A stretch of 64,000 nucleotides of DNA. It comes from Thioclava nitratireducens. GTDB lineage: Bacteria; Pseudomonadota; Alphaproteobacteria; Rhodobacterales; Rhodobacteraceae. The position numbers and the translations under genes were made by a program. Below the pieces are notes generated by a model that saw nothing but the letters and a program-made list of their open reading frames with translations, had not been told where the DNA came from and searched no databases. Shown here piece after piece: positions 33,379-41,951 of this stretch; position 1 is the first letter of the stretch; each line of letters begins with the position of its first letter. The stretch covers positions 3,459,501-3,523,500 of the forward strand of contig NZ_CP019437.1 of assembly GCF_001940525.2 (NCBI RefSeq). Reading direction: 5' to 3'.

Positions 33379-33657
33379 TCAGGTCCAGTGGCGCAGATCG
33401 CCGCGCCCGAGAACCGCGCGGGCCTGCATCAGCGCCTCGGGCTGCACCCCGAGGTCCTGCGCGCAATCCAGAACCACCTGATCGTCCTGCAGGACATGGT
33501 CGAGAACCCCTGCGAGGAAGTCCGGATCGCTCGCCTGCGCACGCAAATCATCCGCGCTCGCCCCGGAATTGGCGAGGAATGCACCGATCAACTCTTCACG
33601 GCTGACGAGCCAACCGAGGGTCTGCAATGCGAGCGTGTGAGCGTTTTCTTGCCGCAT
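33379..33657 (-). CDS. DUF3572 domain-containing protein
   Basis: A 92-residue helical protein of the alphaproteobacterial DUF3572 family (ALQTLGWLVSREELIGAFLA near the start, VLDHVLQDDQVVLDCAQ in the middle). No function is known. It is divergent from the PleD-type gene, with 143 bp between them; that gap has a minus-strand TTGACC and TAACAA at a short 15-nt spacing, a weak promoter candidate. In many alphaproteobacteria DUF3572 genes neighbour pleD, as here. Confidence 0.85.
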   Translation of the reverse strand: MRQENAHTLALQTLGWLVSREELIGAFLANSGASADDLRAQASDPDFLAGVLDHVLQDDQVVLDCAQDLGVQPEALMQARAVLGRGDLRHWT

Positions 33658-33800
33658 GGCGGATCCTTCTCTGTCAGGGGAAACGCTTTGTTAACCTATA
33701 GATCGCTAAGGTCAAGAAAAGGCGCGTCCAGAAGCTCGCGCATTCGCGATCGCCCTGCCGCAAACCGGAGGACGCAAGAGGTTGTAAGGAGTAGCCTGGA

Positions 33801-35195
33801 ATGCCGGGAACTATCCTCATCGTTGATGACGTGGCGACCAATCGCATCGTGCTGAAGGCGAAGCTGACCGGTGCGCGCTACAACACGCTGCAAGCTGCGA
33901 GCGCAGCAGAGGCGCTCGCCCTCGCCACAACGGAACGGCCTCGCCTGATCCTGCTCGACATCACCCTGCCCGACATGACAGGGGAGGCTGTCATCAAACG
34001 GCTGCGGAACGATCCACAGACACGGCGCATCCCGATCATCGCGATGACGCAGCGCGACATTCCGGAGCTGCGCGTGGCGCTGCTGGCGGCCGGGGCGAAC
34101 GATGTCCTCGTCAAACCTTTCGACGAACTCGTGCTGCTCGCACGTCTGCGCAGCCTGATCCGCGCCCATGCCGGCGACGAGGATTCGGCCCTGCGCGAAC
34201 AAACCTGCCGGGCACTCGGTTTCGCCGAGGCCGCGAATGAATTCGCACCTCCCGCCCGGATCGCGATGATCGCCCCCGACCCGACCGAGGGGATGCGCTG
34301 GAAAGCCGCGCTCGCACCGCGGCTCGAGGCCAGTCGGATCCTGTTGACCAGTTACGAACAGCCCTGCGGCGGCGACCCCGCGCGCCGCCCCCCCGATCTC
34401 TTCGTGATCGGCGCGGATCTCGTGCATCGCGGGGACGGGCTGCGGCTGATGTCGGAATTGCGCTCGCATCCAGAAACGCGCCACGCAGCGATCCTGATCG
34501 CGTGCATGCCCGAAGCCTCGGAGACGCAAGCGAGCGCGCTCGATCTAGGGGCGGACGACCTTCTGCCCTCGGATATCTCCACGCCACTCGCAGCACAGGA
34601 AACGGCACTCCGGATCGGCGCGCAGCTGCGCCGCAAGCAGCTCTCCGATCAACTTCGCCTCTCGGTCGATGAAGGCTTGCGTCTCGCGCTGGTCGATCCG
34701 CTGACCGGGCTCCACAATCGCCGCTACGTCAATGCGCATCTGGCTCGCATGTCCGAACGCGCGCGCAGCACCGGCCGCGGCTACGCGGTGATGCTGCTCG
34801 ATCTCGATCGCTTCAAATCGGTGAACGACACCTATGGCCACGGCGCGGGGGACGAGGTGCTGACCAATATCGCCCGCCATCTGCGCCGCAGCCTCCGCGA
34901 CGTCGCCCTGATCGGGCGCATCGGCGGCGAGGAGTTTCTCGTGGCGCTGCCGGACAGCTCGCTCGATGAGAGCTATCGGATCGCGGAACGGCTCCGACGT
35001 GATATCGAGGAGACGACAATCACGCTTCCGGACGGAAGCAAAATGCAGGCCACGATCTCGATCGGCCTCGCATTCGGCGGCACCCGTCGCGACGACCCAC
35101 AGCATCTTATCGACGAGGCCGATGCAGCCCTTCTCTGCGCCAAGGGAAGCGGCCGGAACCAGGTCTCGCTCGCCCCTCACACGAACGCAGCGTGA
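33801..35195 (+). CDS. pleD: PleD-type response regulator with GGDEF diguanylate cyclase
   Basis: A 464-residue protein with two receiver domains and a GGDEF domain. Receiver 1 (1-122) has the phospho-acceptor Asp53 in LLDITLPDM and Lys in VLVKPFD. Receiver 2 (about 152-270) is degenerate. The cyclase has GGEEF at 375-379; the four residues at the inhibitory-site position are RDVA instead of RxxD, so product feedback may be reduced. In Caulobacter PleD controls the swarmer-to-stalked transition through c-di-GMP. AAGGAG precedes the ATG. Confidence 0.92.
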   Translation: MPGTILIVDDVATNRIVLKAKLTGARYNTLQAASAAEALALATTERPRLILLDITLPDMTGEAVIKRLRNDPQTRRIPIIAMTQRDIPELRVALLAAGANDVLVKPFDELVLLARLRSLIRAHAGDEDSALREQTCRALGFAEAANEFAPPARIAMIAPDPTEGMRWKAALAPRLEASRILLTSYEQPCGGDPARRPPDLFVIGADLVHRGDGLRLMSELRSHPETRHAAILIACMPEASETQASALDLGADDLLPSDISTPLAAQETALRIGAQLRRKQLSDQLRLSVDEGLRLALVDPLTGLHNRRYVNAHLARMSERARSTGRGYAVMLLDLDRFKSVNDTYGHGAGDEVLTNIARHLRRSLRDVALIGRIGGEEFLVALPDSSLDESYRIAERLRRDIEETTITLPDGSKMQATISIGLAFGGTRRDDPQHLIDEADAALLCAKGSGRNQVSLAPHTNAA

Positions 35196-35298
35196 CGCCT
35201 GCAAACAGCATCACGCCACGCATGATGATGAGACGAGCCGAAACTCTTCACCATTTCAGCTAGCGGCCAACTCCGACGCGCCGGCCATCGCACCGGCC

Positions 35299-35805
35299 TC
35301 AAGGCTTGTCCTGACGATCCCTGTCGCGGTCTTTCTTGTGCCGGTCGAACCGCGCCGCGCCCTCGCGCAGACGCTCGGCGAAGCTGTGGCGGGCCGCCGG
35401 GCTCATTGCGTCGAGCCTGTCGAGGATCAGCCGCTCGCCGATATCGACCCGCTGCACGGTCCGCGCCTTGTGCCGCTCGAGCAGCTTGGCCACCTGATCG
35501 CGATCCCACGGCTCCGCGTCGATCGCGCTGATCAGCGCCGCCATATCGCTGCGCGCCTGCCGCCGCATGTCGCGGAATTCGGAGCCACGCGCCTGCGCCG
35601 CCTTGCGCAGCGCGTCGCGGTCTTCGGGGCTCAGAGCTCCGGTGAAGGCGCCAAGGCTGACATCGCCCACGACCGGGCGCGGCGGATGCCGCTCATGGCC
35701 AAGCCAGCCGCCGATGAAAAATCCCAGCAGCAGCAGGTTCAGCACCGCGGACGCTATCAGCGCCCAACGCAACCCCCGGCCGTTTCGCGTCTCGGCAATC
35801 GCCAT
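35299..35805 (-). CDS. Periplasmic heavy-metal-sensor-like protein (CnrX/Spy/CpxP type)
   Basis: A 168-residue protein with one N-terminal TM anchor (about 13-33) and a helical periplasmic domain. The domain has LSPEDRDALRKAAQARG, a metal-sensor-type helix hairpin and an LTxxR-like MSPAARHSFAERLREG near residue 133. GGAGGG precedes the ATG, which overlaps the stop of the preceding gene (TGATG). By analogy with cnrYXH it may sense a metal or envelope stress and act on the anti-sigma protein encoded just upstream. Confidence 0.8.
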   Translation of the reverse strand: MAIAETRNGRGLRWALIASAVLNLLLLGFFIGGWLGHERHPPRPVVGDVSLGAFTGALSPEDRDALRKAAQARGSEFRDMRRQARSDMAALISAIDAEPWDRDQVAKLLERHKARTVQRVDIGERLILDRLDAMSPAARHSFAERLREGAARFDRHKKDRDRDRQDKP

Positions 35806-36227
35806 CAGAACCCTCCTTCATCGACGAAGGCGAAGGTATCGCCTTCGGGTAGCAGGTTGACCGTGCCGAGGCTTTCGGTCGTGCTGCTGGCGTAAAACGG
35901 GCTGAGCGCGCCGATCTCGTCTGCGCCCACAAAGCCGATCCAGACCCCGGCCAGCGCCGCCGTGACGAGGCCGCCCATCGGGGCCCAGCCGCCGAACGCG
36001 CCGCGAAGCGCGTCCCAGATACCGGCTAGGACATCGGGTGCTTCGGACCCATCCGCCGGGGCCTGGCGCGCAAAGGCTGCTTGCTCCGCCTCGGCATCGG
36101 CCAAAACCCGGGCAAGGAAGCCCTCGCCTGGCTCGGCCCCGCCTGCCGCGCGCGCTTCGCTGAAAAGCTGCTCCAGCGCCGCGTCGTCGAATGCGTCCGG
36201 CTCGCGATCCATGCGTTTGTCAGTCAT
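35805..36227 (-). CDS. Membrane anti-sigma factor candidate
   Basis: A 140-residue protein with a cytoplasmic acidic N-terminal region (FDDAALEQLFSEARAA), a single TM segment (about 84-105) and a short extracytoplasmic tail. This layout fits a small anti-sigma factor, although no family motif such as the zinc His-Cys box is present. The ATG at 36227 lies inside the end of the ECF sigma gene (8-nt overlap), and the stop overlaps the sensor-like gene, so the three are tightly coupled. The anti-sigma role is inferred from position and topology. Confidence 0.7.
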   Translation of the reverse strand: MTDKRMDREPDAFDDAALEQLFSEARAAGGAEPGEGFLARVLADAEAEQAAFARQAPADGSEAPDVLAGIWDALRGAFGGWAPMGGLVTAALAGVWIGFVGADEIGALSPFYASSTTESLGTVNLLPEGDTFAFVDEGGF

Positions 36228-36804
36228 CGCCAAACCCCAATTTCTCTCGCTGCCCCCGAAGCAGCTTGCTCAAAGCGCGCTTTCCCCGCGCTGTCAGACT
36301 TTCTACGGCTTCGACGCCGGTTTCCATCGCGGCAGCGATCTCGGGATTGGACAAACCGTCGATATGTCGCAGTGTCACCGCGATCCGCTGTCGTTCCGGC
36401 AATTGCTCCAGCGCGGCTTCCAGCGCCGCCACGCGGTCGCGCGCGATCAACTCGTCCAGAGCGCTCGCCCGGTCATCGGCCACCTCGGGCGCCTCGTCCA
36501 ACCCCACGCCGCGGCGCTTGCGCAGCCGGTCCGTCGCGAGATTGGCAACCACCCGGTAAAGCCATGTCGAGACCTTGGCCTCGCCGGCCCGCCATTCCGG
36601 CGCGATCTTCCAGAGCCGCAAAAGCCCCTCTTGCGCGACATCCTCGGCCTCGGCCGCGTCGCGAAGATAGCGATAAGCGAGCCGGTAGGCCAACGGCCCG
36701 AAGCGCAACGTCAAAGCCCGCGCTGCCGCCGGGTCGCCCTGCGCGTATAGCTCCAGCAGAGCCTCGTCCGAAGCCTCGTTCATCGCATCCAGTGCCATCG
36801 TCAT
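36220..36804 (-). CDS. ECF-type RNA polymerase sigma factor
   Basis: A 194-residue sigma-70 family factor with only regions 2 and 4. Region 2 has AYRYLRDAAEAEDVAQEGLLRLW (about 43-65) and the promoter -10 segment KVSTWLYRVVANLATDRLRK (about 77-96). Region 4 has QLPERQRIAVTLRHIDGLS and the helix-turn-helix EIAAAMETGVEAVESLTARG. The next two genes encode a membrane protein and a metal-sensor-like protein, giving an ECF/anti-sigma/sensor trio. The EF-hand gene lies 94 bp upstream and may be a target. Confidence 0.92.
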   Translation of the reverse strand: MTMALDAMNEASDEALLELYAQGDPAAARALTLRFGPLAYRLAYRYLRDAAEAEDVAQEGLLRLWKIAPEWRAGEAKVSTWLYRVVANLATDRLRKRRGVGLDEAPEVADDRASALDELIARDRVAALEAALEQLPERQRIAVTLRHIDGLSNPEIAAAMETGVEAVESLTARGKRALSKLLRGQREKLGFGDD

Positions 36805-36898
36805 TCCGTCAAAGGCCTAGCCTGCTTTCCCTACGCATGCAATTTGACATGCGACCGGGGCGCACTGCTGCGCCCCGGCTCTTTGTACTGCTCGAAAC

Positions 36899-37786
36899 TC
36901 AGTTCGCGGATCGGCCCGAGCCGTCGGCCGGACCGTTGCCCGGCCCCTGACCTTGCCCTTGGCCAGCACCGCTGCCCGGTTGCATCGGCGGCGTGCCCTG
37001 AGGGCCTTGACCGTTCGGGCCCTGCCCCATCGGACCATCCCCTAGCATCATCCGGCCATAGCCGGGGCCATATTCGTCGCGGTCGTCGTCCCAGCCCATG
37101 CGGTCATGGCCGTAGCGATCCCCTTTGCCCATGCGGTCGTACCCATGGTGATCGCCCTTGCCCTTCCGGCCATGCTCGTAGCGGTCGTGCATCCGCTGCA
37201 TGAACCTCTTGGCCATCTGCATCTCGTCGGCGCTGACCGCCCCGTCGCCGTTACGGTCCATCCTCTCGAACATGCGCGTCGGCATCGGGTGGGCCATCAG
37301 TTCGGCGGCCGACAACTCGCCATCGCCATTGCTGTCCTGCGCAGCGAAACGCGCCTTCACGCGGGCCTCGATGCGGGTCTTGACCTTCGCCATCTCGAAA
37401 TTGACGAGTTCTTCTTGCGAGACCATGCCGTCGCCATTCGCGTCGAGCGCCTGCGCGTCGGCGGTGCGCTTGGCTTGAATCTCGTCCATCGTCACCTGAC
37501 CGTCGCCATTGCTGTCGAAACGGCTGATGTCGAAGCCGAAGCCGCGTCCGCCCCGACCGTCCATCGCACCGGGCTGCATGGTCTGCCCCATACCGTTGAC
37601 CGGGCCATTACCTTGGCCAGCGCCGGGACCGTTACCCGGTCCGTTAGCTGGCCCCTTCCCCGGCATCGCCTGTTGCCCCTGCATCTGGTTGCCGGTCTGG
37701 TTCTGCGCCACCACCGGCATTGCGAGGGTGATCGCGCTCCCTGCGAGGATCGCCGCGACGAGGGTCTGCCTGTTCATGACTTTCAT
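36899..37786 (-). CDS. Secreted EF-hand calcium-binding protein with low-complexity flanks
   Basis: A 295-residue protein with a Sec signal peptide (about 1-27, cleavage after VVA) and four EF-hand loops: DSNGDGQVTMDE, DANGDGMVSQEE, DSNGDGELSAAE and DRNGDGAVSADE between about 90 and 200. The EF block is preceded by a Gly/Pro/Asn/Gln-rich stretch (about 28-70) and followed by a His/Asp/Gly-rich and then Gly/Gln/Pro-rich tail. It should bind calcium, or other metals, in the periplasm. The ATG at 37786 has AGGAG upstream. It lies in the same orientation upstream of the ECF sigma gene. Confidence 0.88.
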   Translation of the reverse strand: MKVMNRQTLVAAILAGSAITLAMPVVAQNQTGNQMQGQQAMPGKGPANGPGNGPGAGQGNGPVNGMGQTMQPGAMDGRGGRGFGFDISRFDSNGDGQVTMDEIQAKRTADAQALDANGDGMVSQEELVNFEMAKVKTRIEARVKARFAAQDSNGDGELSAAELMAHPMPTRMFERMDRNGDGAVSADEMQMAKRFMQRMHDRYEHGRKGKGDHHGYDRMGKGDRYGHDRMGWDDDRDEYGPGYGRMMLGDGPMGQGPNGQGPQGTPPMQPGSGAGQGQGQGPGNGPADGSGRSAN

Positions 37787-37974
37787 AAGAAACTCCTGTT
37801 CTCGCTCCCACGGCACGTCTCGCGCCGTCGATGTCTGTCCCAACGCGGCACGCGCAGCATTCCGTCGCGAATCTCACACACCCGTGATAGACCCGCCGGA
37901 CTTTCCATCCGCTCCGGCTGCCGCCATACTGCCCGGCAAACGGGCGGAGAGAGACCGCCACAAGGGAGAGCGCA

Positions 37975-38376
37975 ATGCAGTCGCATGACGAATATCACGA
38001 TGACCGCCCGCTGGGCCGCTCGATCGGGCGAGGCCTGCGCTGTCTCTGTCCGGCCTGCGGCAAGGGGCGGATCTTGCACAGCTATCTCAAGGTGCGCGAC
38101 ACTTGCCCGTCCTGCGGCGAGGACCTCTCGCACCAGCGCGCCGATGACGGCCCGGCCTATCTGACGATCCTGATCGTGGGCCATCTCGCGATCCCGATGA
38201 TGGCGGCCTATTTCATCGCTTTCCGTCCCGGCCCGTGGGAGATGATCTGGATTTTCGGCATCGGGTCGATGGTGCTCTCGGCGATCCTGTTGCCGCTGAT
38301 GAAAGGGATGCTGGTAGGCATCCAATGGTCGCGCCGGATGCATGGTTTCGGCGAGGGCGAGATCGTTCATGACTGA
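37975..38376 (+). CDS. DUF983 domain-containing membrane protein
   Basis: A 133-residue protein with a zinc-ribbon-like pair CPACGKG and CPSCGED at about 30-50 followed by two TM segments (about 62-82 and 90-110). This is the DUF983 architecture, common in alphaproteobacteria and often near cytochrome oxidase genes, but the function is not established. AGGGAGAG precedes the ATG. It overlaps the NUDIX gene by 8 nt, so the two are co-translated. Confidence 0.9.
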   Translation: MQSHDEYHDDRPLGRSIGRGLRCLCPACGKGRILHSYLKVRDTCPSCGEDLSHQRADDGPAYLTILIVGHLAIPMMAAYFIAFRPGPWEMIWIFGIGSMVLSAILLPLMKGMLVGIQWSRRMHGFGEGEIVHD

Positions 38377-39076
38377 CACCAAGCCCTCGGAGGACAAAAC
38401 TGCGCTGCGCGATGCGGCGAGCGTGATCGTCCTGCGCCGTGACGGGACGACAGCTCCTCGTGTGCTAATGGGTCAGCGCGGCGCTGGGGCCGCGTTCATG
38501 CCTTCGAAATACGTCTTTCCGGGCGGTGCGCTCGACGCTACCGATTGGGAGGTGCCCTTCGCGTCTCCGCTGCCCGCGCCCGATCATGCGCGGCTCGAGG
38601 CCGATGCGCCCGAAGGGATCGGTGCGGCCCTCGCCGCCGCCGCCCTCCGCGAGTTGTGGGAAGAGACCGGGCTCGTGCTGGGCGAGAAAAACGCCTGGCC
38701 CGGCGCGGTGCCCGCCGATTGGCAGGGCTTTGCCGATCTGGGCTTTCTGCCCTCGGCGGCCGATCTGCGTTTCGTGTTCCGCGCGATCACGCCGCCAGGC
38801 CGTCCGCGCCGCTTCGATGCACGGTTTTTCCTCATCGACGCGGACGCAATCCAAGGCGATCTCGACGATTTCTCGCGGGCCTGCGACGAGCTCTCGCATC
38901 TGCATTGGGTGCCCCTGCCGGAGGCGCGCGCGCTGAACCTACCGTTCATCACCGAAGTCGTGCTGGCCGAGATCGCGGCGCTGATCACCACCGATCACGC
39001 GCTTGGCGCGCCGCATTCGGTGCCGTTCTTCGATAATCGTGGATCGCGATCGGAGTTCCGGCGGATCGGGCTCTAA
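38369..39076 (+). CDS. NUDIX hydrolase
   Basis: A 235-residue NUDIX enzyme. The NUDIX box is split: PGGALD near residue 50 and AAALRELWEETGL near 90, with an insertion of about 25 residues as in the NUDT19/RNPP group of acyl-CoA- or nucleotide-cleaving members. Substrate cannot be assigned. The start ATG at 38369 lies within the end of the DUF983 gene. The TAA stop overlaps the stop of the convergent DMT transporter gene. Confidence 0.88.
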   Translation: MTDTKPSEDKTALRDAASVIVLRRDGTTAPRVLMGQRGAGAAFMPSKYVFPGGALDATDWEVPFASPLPAPDHARLEADAPEGIGAALAAAALRELWEETGLVLGEKNAWPGAVPADWQGFADLGFLPSAADLRFVFRAITPPGRPRRFDARFFLIDADAIQGDLDDFSRACDELSHLHWVPLPEARALNLPFITEVVLAEIAALITTDHALGAPHSVPFFDNRGSRSEFRRIGL

Positions 39077-39975
39077 CGCCCCGCCAGCACAATCACGATC
39101 AGCGACACCACGACGAGCGCGATGCCCACCCCTTCGCGCTTGTGCAGCCGCTCGTGGAAGACCAGCGCCGAGGCAAGCAGCGTGAAGACGATCTCCACCT
39201 GTCCCAGCGCGCGCACGAAAGCCGCGTTTTGCAGCGAGAAGGCAGTGAACCAGCCCGCCGAGCCCAGAACGCCGGTGATCCCCACGAGCACCGTGCGCCG
39301 CCACGCGCCGAACACGCGGGTCAATTCGCCCGGCTCGCGCAACCGCAGATACAGCCCCATGCCGAGCGATTGCGCGAAGGTCGCGCAGGCCAGCGCGACG
39401 ATGGCGCGAGCGAAGAAGTCGAGCGGCTCAAGCTCCAGCGTCGCGCCGCGATAGAAGATCGAGGACAGGCCGAACAGCGCCCCTGCCCCCACGCCGTAAA
39501 GCGCCGCACGCGGGTTGAAGCCGCCTTCGGGCGGCTTGGTCAGGAACAGCACCCCCGCCAACCCGATCGCAATTCCGATCCAGCCGATGGGTCCGACGAA
39601 CTCGCCAAGGATGATCGCGGAGAACAGGGCGACCTGCACCGTTTCGGTCTTGGTGAAGGCCACGCCCACCGCGAAGTTGCGCAAGCCGAACAGCGCGACC
39701 GTCAGGAAGGTCGCCGCCACCTGCGCCGCGCCGCCCGCTATGACGAAACCCCAGAAAGGGCCACTTAGATGCGGCCATGGCGTGGCGGTCGCCGCCAGAA
39801 AGCCCAGCGCCGTCACCGCCGCGAGCGGGAAGCCGAACAGGAAGCGTGAAAACGTCGCGCCACCGACCGAGAGTTGCGCTCCCGCCAACAGCTTTTGCAG
39901 CATGAATCGGATGGTCTGCACGGCGGCCGCGAACAGCGTCACCCAAACCCAGAGATGCGCCGGCGCGTCGGTCAC
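39073..39975 (-). CDS. DMT-superfamily (EamA) transporter
   Basis: A 300-residue membrane protein with ten predicted TM segments arranged as two EamA repeats. The second repeat includes PRAALYGVGAGALFGLSSIFYRGA and ends in a Lys/Arg loop before the last helix. The substrate (metabolite or drug export) cannot be told. Its ATG overlaps the lipocalin stop by 4 nt, making it the last gene of an aldo/keto-reductase, lipoprotein, lipocalin, transporter operon. Confidence 0.88.
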   Translation of the reverse strand: MTDAPAHLWVWVTLFAAAVQTIRFMLQKLLAGAQLSVGGATFSRFLFGFPLAAVTALGFLAATATPWPHLSGPFWGFVIAGGAAQVAATFLTVALFGLRNFAVGVAFTKTETVQVALFSAIILGEFVGPIGWIGIAIGLAGVLFLTKPPEGGFNPRAALYGVGAGALFGLSSIFYRGATLELEPLDFFARAIVALACATFAQSLGMGLYLRLREPGELTRVFGAWRRTVLVGITGVLGSAGWFTAFSLQNAAFVRALGQVEIVFTLLASALVFHERLHKREGVGIALVVVSLIVIVLAGR

Positions 39976-40478
39976 TTGCCGACCCGCGTCATGTCATAGC
40001 CGTTGAAGTCCATGACGTCGCGCGCCGCCTTGATCAGATCGGGCCGGGGCGGGGTCTGCCGCGACAGGATCATCCCCCAACGGCCCGACGGCGTGCCGAG
40101 CACAGCCACCCGATAATCGAAATCGACCCAGAGCACCCAGATCGGCTCACCGCCGAACGCGTCCTTCGCCAGAAGCCGCCCGCCCGGTCCGGTGAGCGTG
40201 ACCGTCTCGTCGACGGCAGCCGGTGTAATTGCGCAATTCGTGCCGCGCAGGCGATAGGCACTCTTGCCGTCCCAAGCCCAGTTCTGCGTGCCAGTGCAAC
40301 CCGGAACCCCGCTTTCGACCACATGCCATTCGCCGCCGAACCGCTCCGGATCGAACAGCGAGGCCGAAGAGATCAGCGCCCCCCGCTTGCGGAGCGAGGC
40401 GGTCTCCGGCTGAGGCCCACAGCCCGCGAGGGTCAGCGCGAGCATGCCGCCCAGTGCGGCGATCTTCGCCCAGCTCAT
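39972..40478 (-). CDS. Lipocalin-family outer-envelope lipoprotein (Blc-like)
   Basis: A 168-residue lipoprotein. The lipobox is LTLAGC near residue 20, followed by the lipocalin GxW segment FGGEWHVVES near residue 50 and barrel strands with AYRLRGTNC and WVLWVDFDYRVAVLG. Bacterial lipocalins bind fatty acids or lysophospholipids. The start ATG at 40478 overlaps the stop of the preceding lipoprotein gene (ATGA), which favours it over the in-frame ATG at 40487. It is part of a four-gene operon. Confidence 0.85.
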   Translation of the reverse strand: MSWAKIAALGGMLALTLAGCGPQPETASLRKRGALISSASLFDPERFGGEWHVVESGVPGCTGTQNWAWDGKSAYRLRGTNCAITPAAVDETVTLTGPGGRLLAKDAFGGEPIWVLWVDFDYRVAVLGTPSGRWGMILSRQTPPRPDLIKAARDVMDFNGYDMTRVGK

Positions 40479-40825
40479 TGCACGCATAGTTGCATCGGGT
40501 AGCCCGCCTCGCTCATCACGTCGTTACAGCCCAGAAGCGGTGTTACCGGAGCGCAGGTCTTGGAGCGCGCGAGGCATTCGCCCTCGCATTCGCTGCCCGC
40601 CTGGCAGCTCTTGCCGCTATCGGAGGTCATCTTCACGCAGATGAACGCCCCGTCGCGCGCGACCCAGTTGCCGCCGCGCGCGACGCATTCGAATTTACCG
40701 GCATCGATCTTTTCCTGCCCGACCAGCGGCAGCTGCTCTGCCGTATCGCCCCCGTCCGTGGTGCCGAAAGGCTTGCAGGCCGCGAGGGCGAGTGCGGCAC
40801 CCAGAAGGATCGACGCCGCCCGCAT
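40475..40825 (-). CDS. Small cysteine-rich lipoprotein, unknown function
   Basis: A 116-residue lipoprotein with lipobox ALAAC near residue 17. The mature part has eight further cysteines (KFECVARGGNW, FICVKMT, KSCQAGSECEGECLARSKTC, GCN, LCVQ), which suggests a disulfide-bonded domain. I do not recognise a family name with confidence. The ATG at 40825 overlaps the aldo/keto reductase stop (TGATG), and the stop overlaps the lipocalin start (ATGA). Confidence 0.8.
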   Translation of the reverse strand: MRAASILLGAALALAACKPFGTTDGGDTAEQLPLVGQEKIDAGKFECVARGGNWVARDGAFICVKMTSDSGKSCQAGSECEGECLARSKTCAPVTPLLGCNDVMSEAGYPMQLCVQ

Positions 40826-41871
40826 CAATAGGGCATCGGGTAGTGCTTATGGAGCTCCGCGATCTTGTCGAGCAGCTCCTTCGGCAGTTCCACCCCTTCC
40901 GCGTCGAGGTTAGGTTTGAGCTGGTCGACCGAAGTCGCGCCGACGATCGGGATCACCGGGAAGGGACGGCTCATCACCCAGGCGATCGCCATCGTGACCG
41001 GGTGCAGGTCGAACTCCTTGGCGAGCGCCACATAGCGGTCCGCGATCTCGAAAGCGCGCGGATTGGCCCGCCCGCCGAGATTGTTGACCAGCGACCGACG
41101 GGTATTCTCGGGGATCACGTCGCCGGAATATTTGCCCGTCAGGATACCGGCCGCGAGCGGCGAATAGGCCAGCAGCGTCACCTTCTCCTGTTGGCCGAGC
41201 TCGCCGAGATCGAGATCATAATAGCGGCACATCAGCGAATACTCGTTCTGGATCGACTCGACGCGCGGCCCCTTACCCGCCGCAGCCAGTGCCAGCCATT
41301 GCGCGGTGCCCCAGGCGCTCTCGTTCGACAGACCGAATTCGCGGATCTTGCCTTCCTGGCGCAGCGCCTCGAGCGTCTCCAGACAGGCGCTCATATCGTC
41401 GAGCACCTCCTGCTTCGAGGGCTGCTTCGACGGATCGAAGCGCCACGTCTTGCGGAAGTGATAGGAGCCGCGATTGGGCCAGTGGAACTGGTAGAGGTCG
41501 ATGTAATCCGTCTGCAGCCGGGTCAGCGAGTCCGTCACAGCCTGCCGGATCCGGGTCGGGCTGATTACCGGGCCTCCCTCGATCGCGTGCGAGCCTTCGC
41601 CGGTGATCTTCGTCGCCACCACGAGATCGTCGCGCTTGCCGCGCTTGGCCAGATAAGTGCCCACGATCTGCTCGGTCCGGCCCAAAGTCTCGGCCTTGAC
41701 CGGGTTCACCGGATACATTTCCGCGGTGTCGAGGAAATTGATCCCGCGGTCGAGCGCGAAGTCGATCTGATCGTGGCCCTCGGCCTCGGTGTTCTGGCTG
41801 CCCCAAGTCATCGTTCCGAGGCATATCTCGGACACCATGATCCCGCTTTGACCAAGTTCCAGCTTGCGCAT
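40825..41871 (-). CDS. Aldo/keto reductase (Tas-like)
   Basis: A 348-residue TIM-barrel NAD(P)H-dependent oxidoreductase. The catalytic tetrad is in NFLDTAEMY (Asp, Tyr near 50), ATKITG (Lys near 86) and YQFHWP (His near 128). The C-terminal cofactor pocket is IPIVGATSVDQLKPN. The MYPV and GRTEQIVG segments match the Tas/YghZ subgroup. Physiological substrate unknown. First gene of the operon that continues with two lipoproteins and a DMT transporter. Confidence 0.92.
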   Translation of the reverse strand: MRKLELGQSGIMVSEICLGTMTWGSQNTEAEGHDQIDFALDRGINFLDTAEMYPVNPVKAETLGRTEQIVGTYLAKRGKRDDLVVATKITGEGSHAIEGGPVISPTRIRQAVTDSLTRLQTDYIDLYQFHWPNRGSYHFRKTWRFDPSKQPSKQEVLDDMSACLETLEALRQEGKIREFGLSNESAWGTAQWLALAAAGKGPRVESIQNEYSLMCRYYDLDLGELGQQEKVTLLAYSPLAAGILTGKYSGDVIPENTRRSLVNNLGGRANPRAFEIADRYVALAKEFDLHPVTMAIAWVMSRPFPVIPIVGATSVDQLKPNLDAEGVELPKELLDKIAELHKHYPMPY

Positions 41872-41951
41872 TCCCGCGCCCCCTCTGTCATTTGATGTTG
41901 CGCGGACCCTGCCACCGGGCCGCGGGAAGGTAAAGGCCCCTGACCCGCTCG

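Noticed and set aside
36899..37786. Glycine/proline-rich segments as possible DNA tandem repeats or a CRISPR-like array
   Set aside because: The DNA repeats are imperfect codon-level repeats within a coding region (low-complexity protein); no spacer-repeat periodicity exists here or elsewhere in the window.
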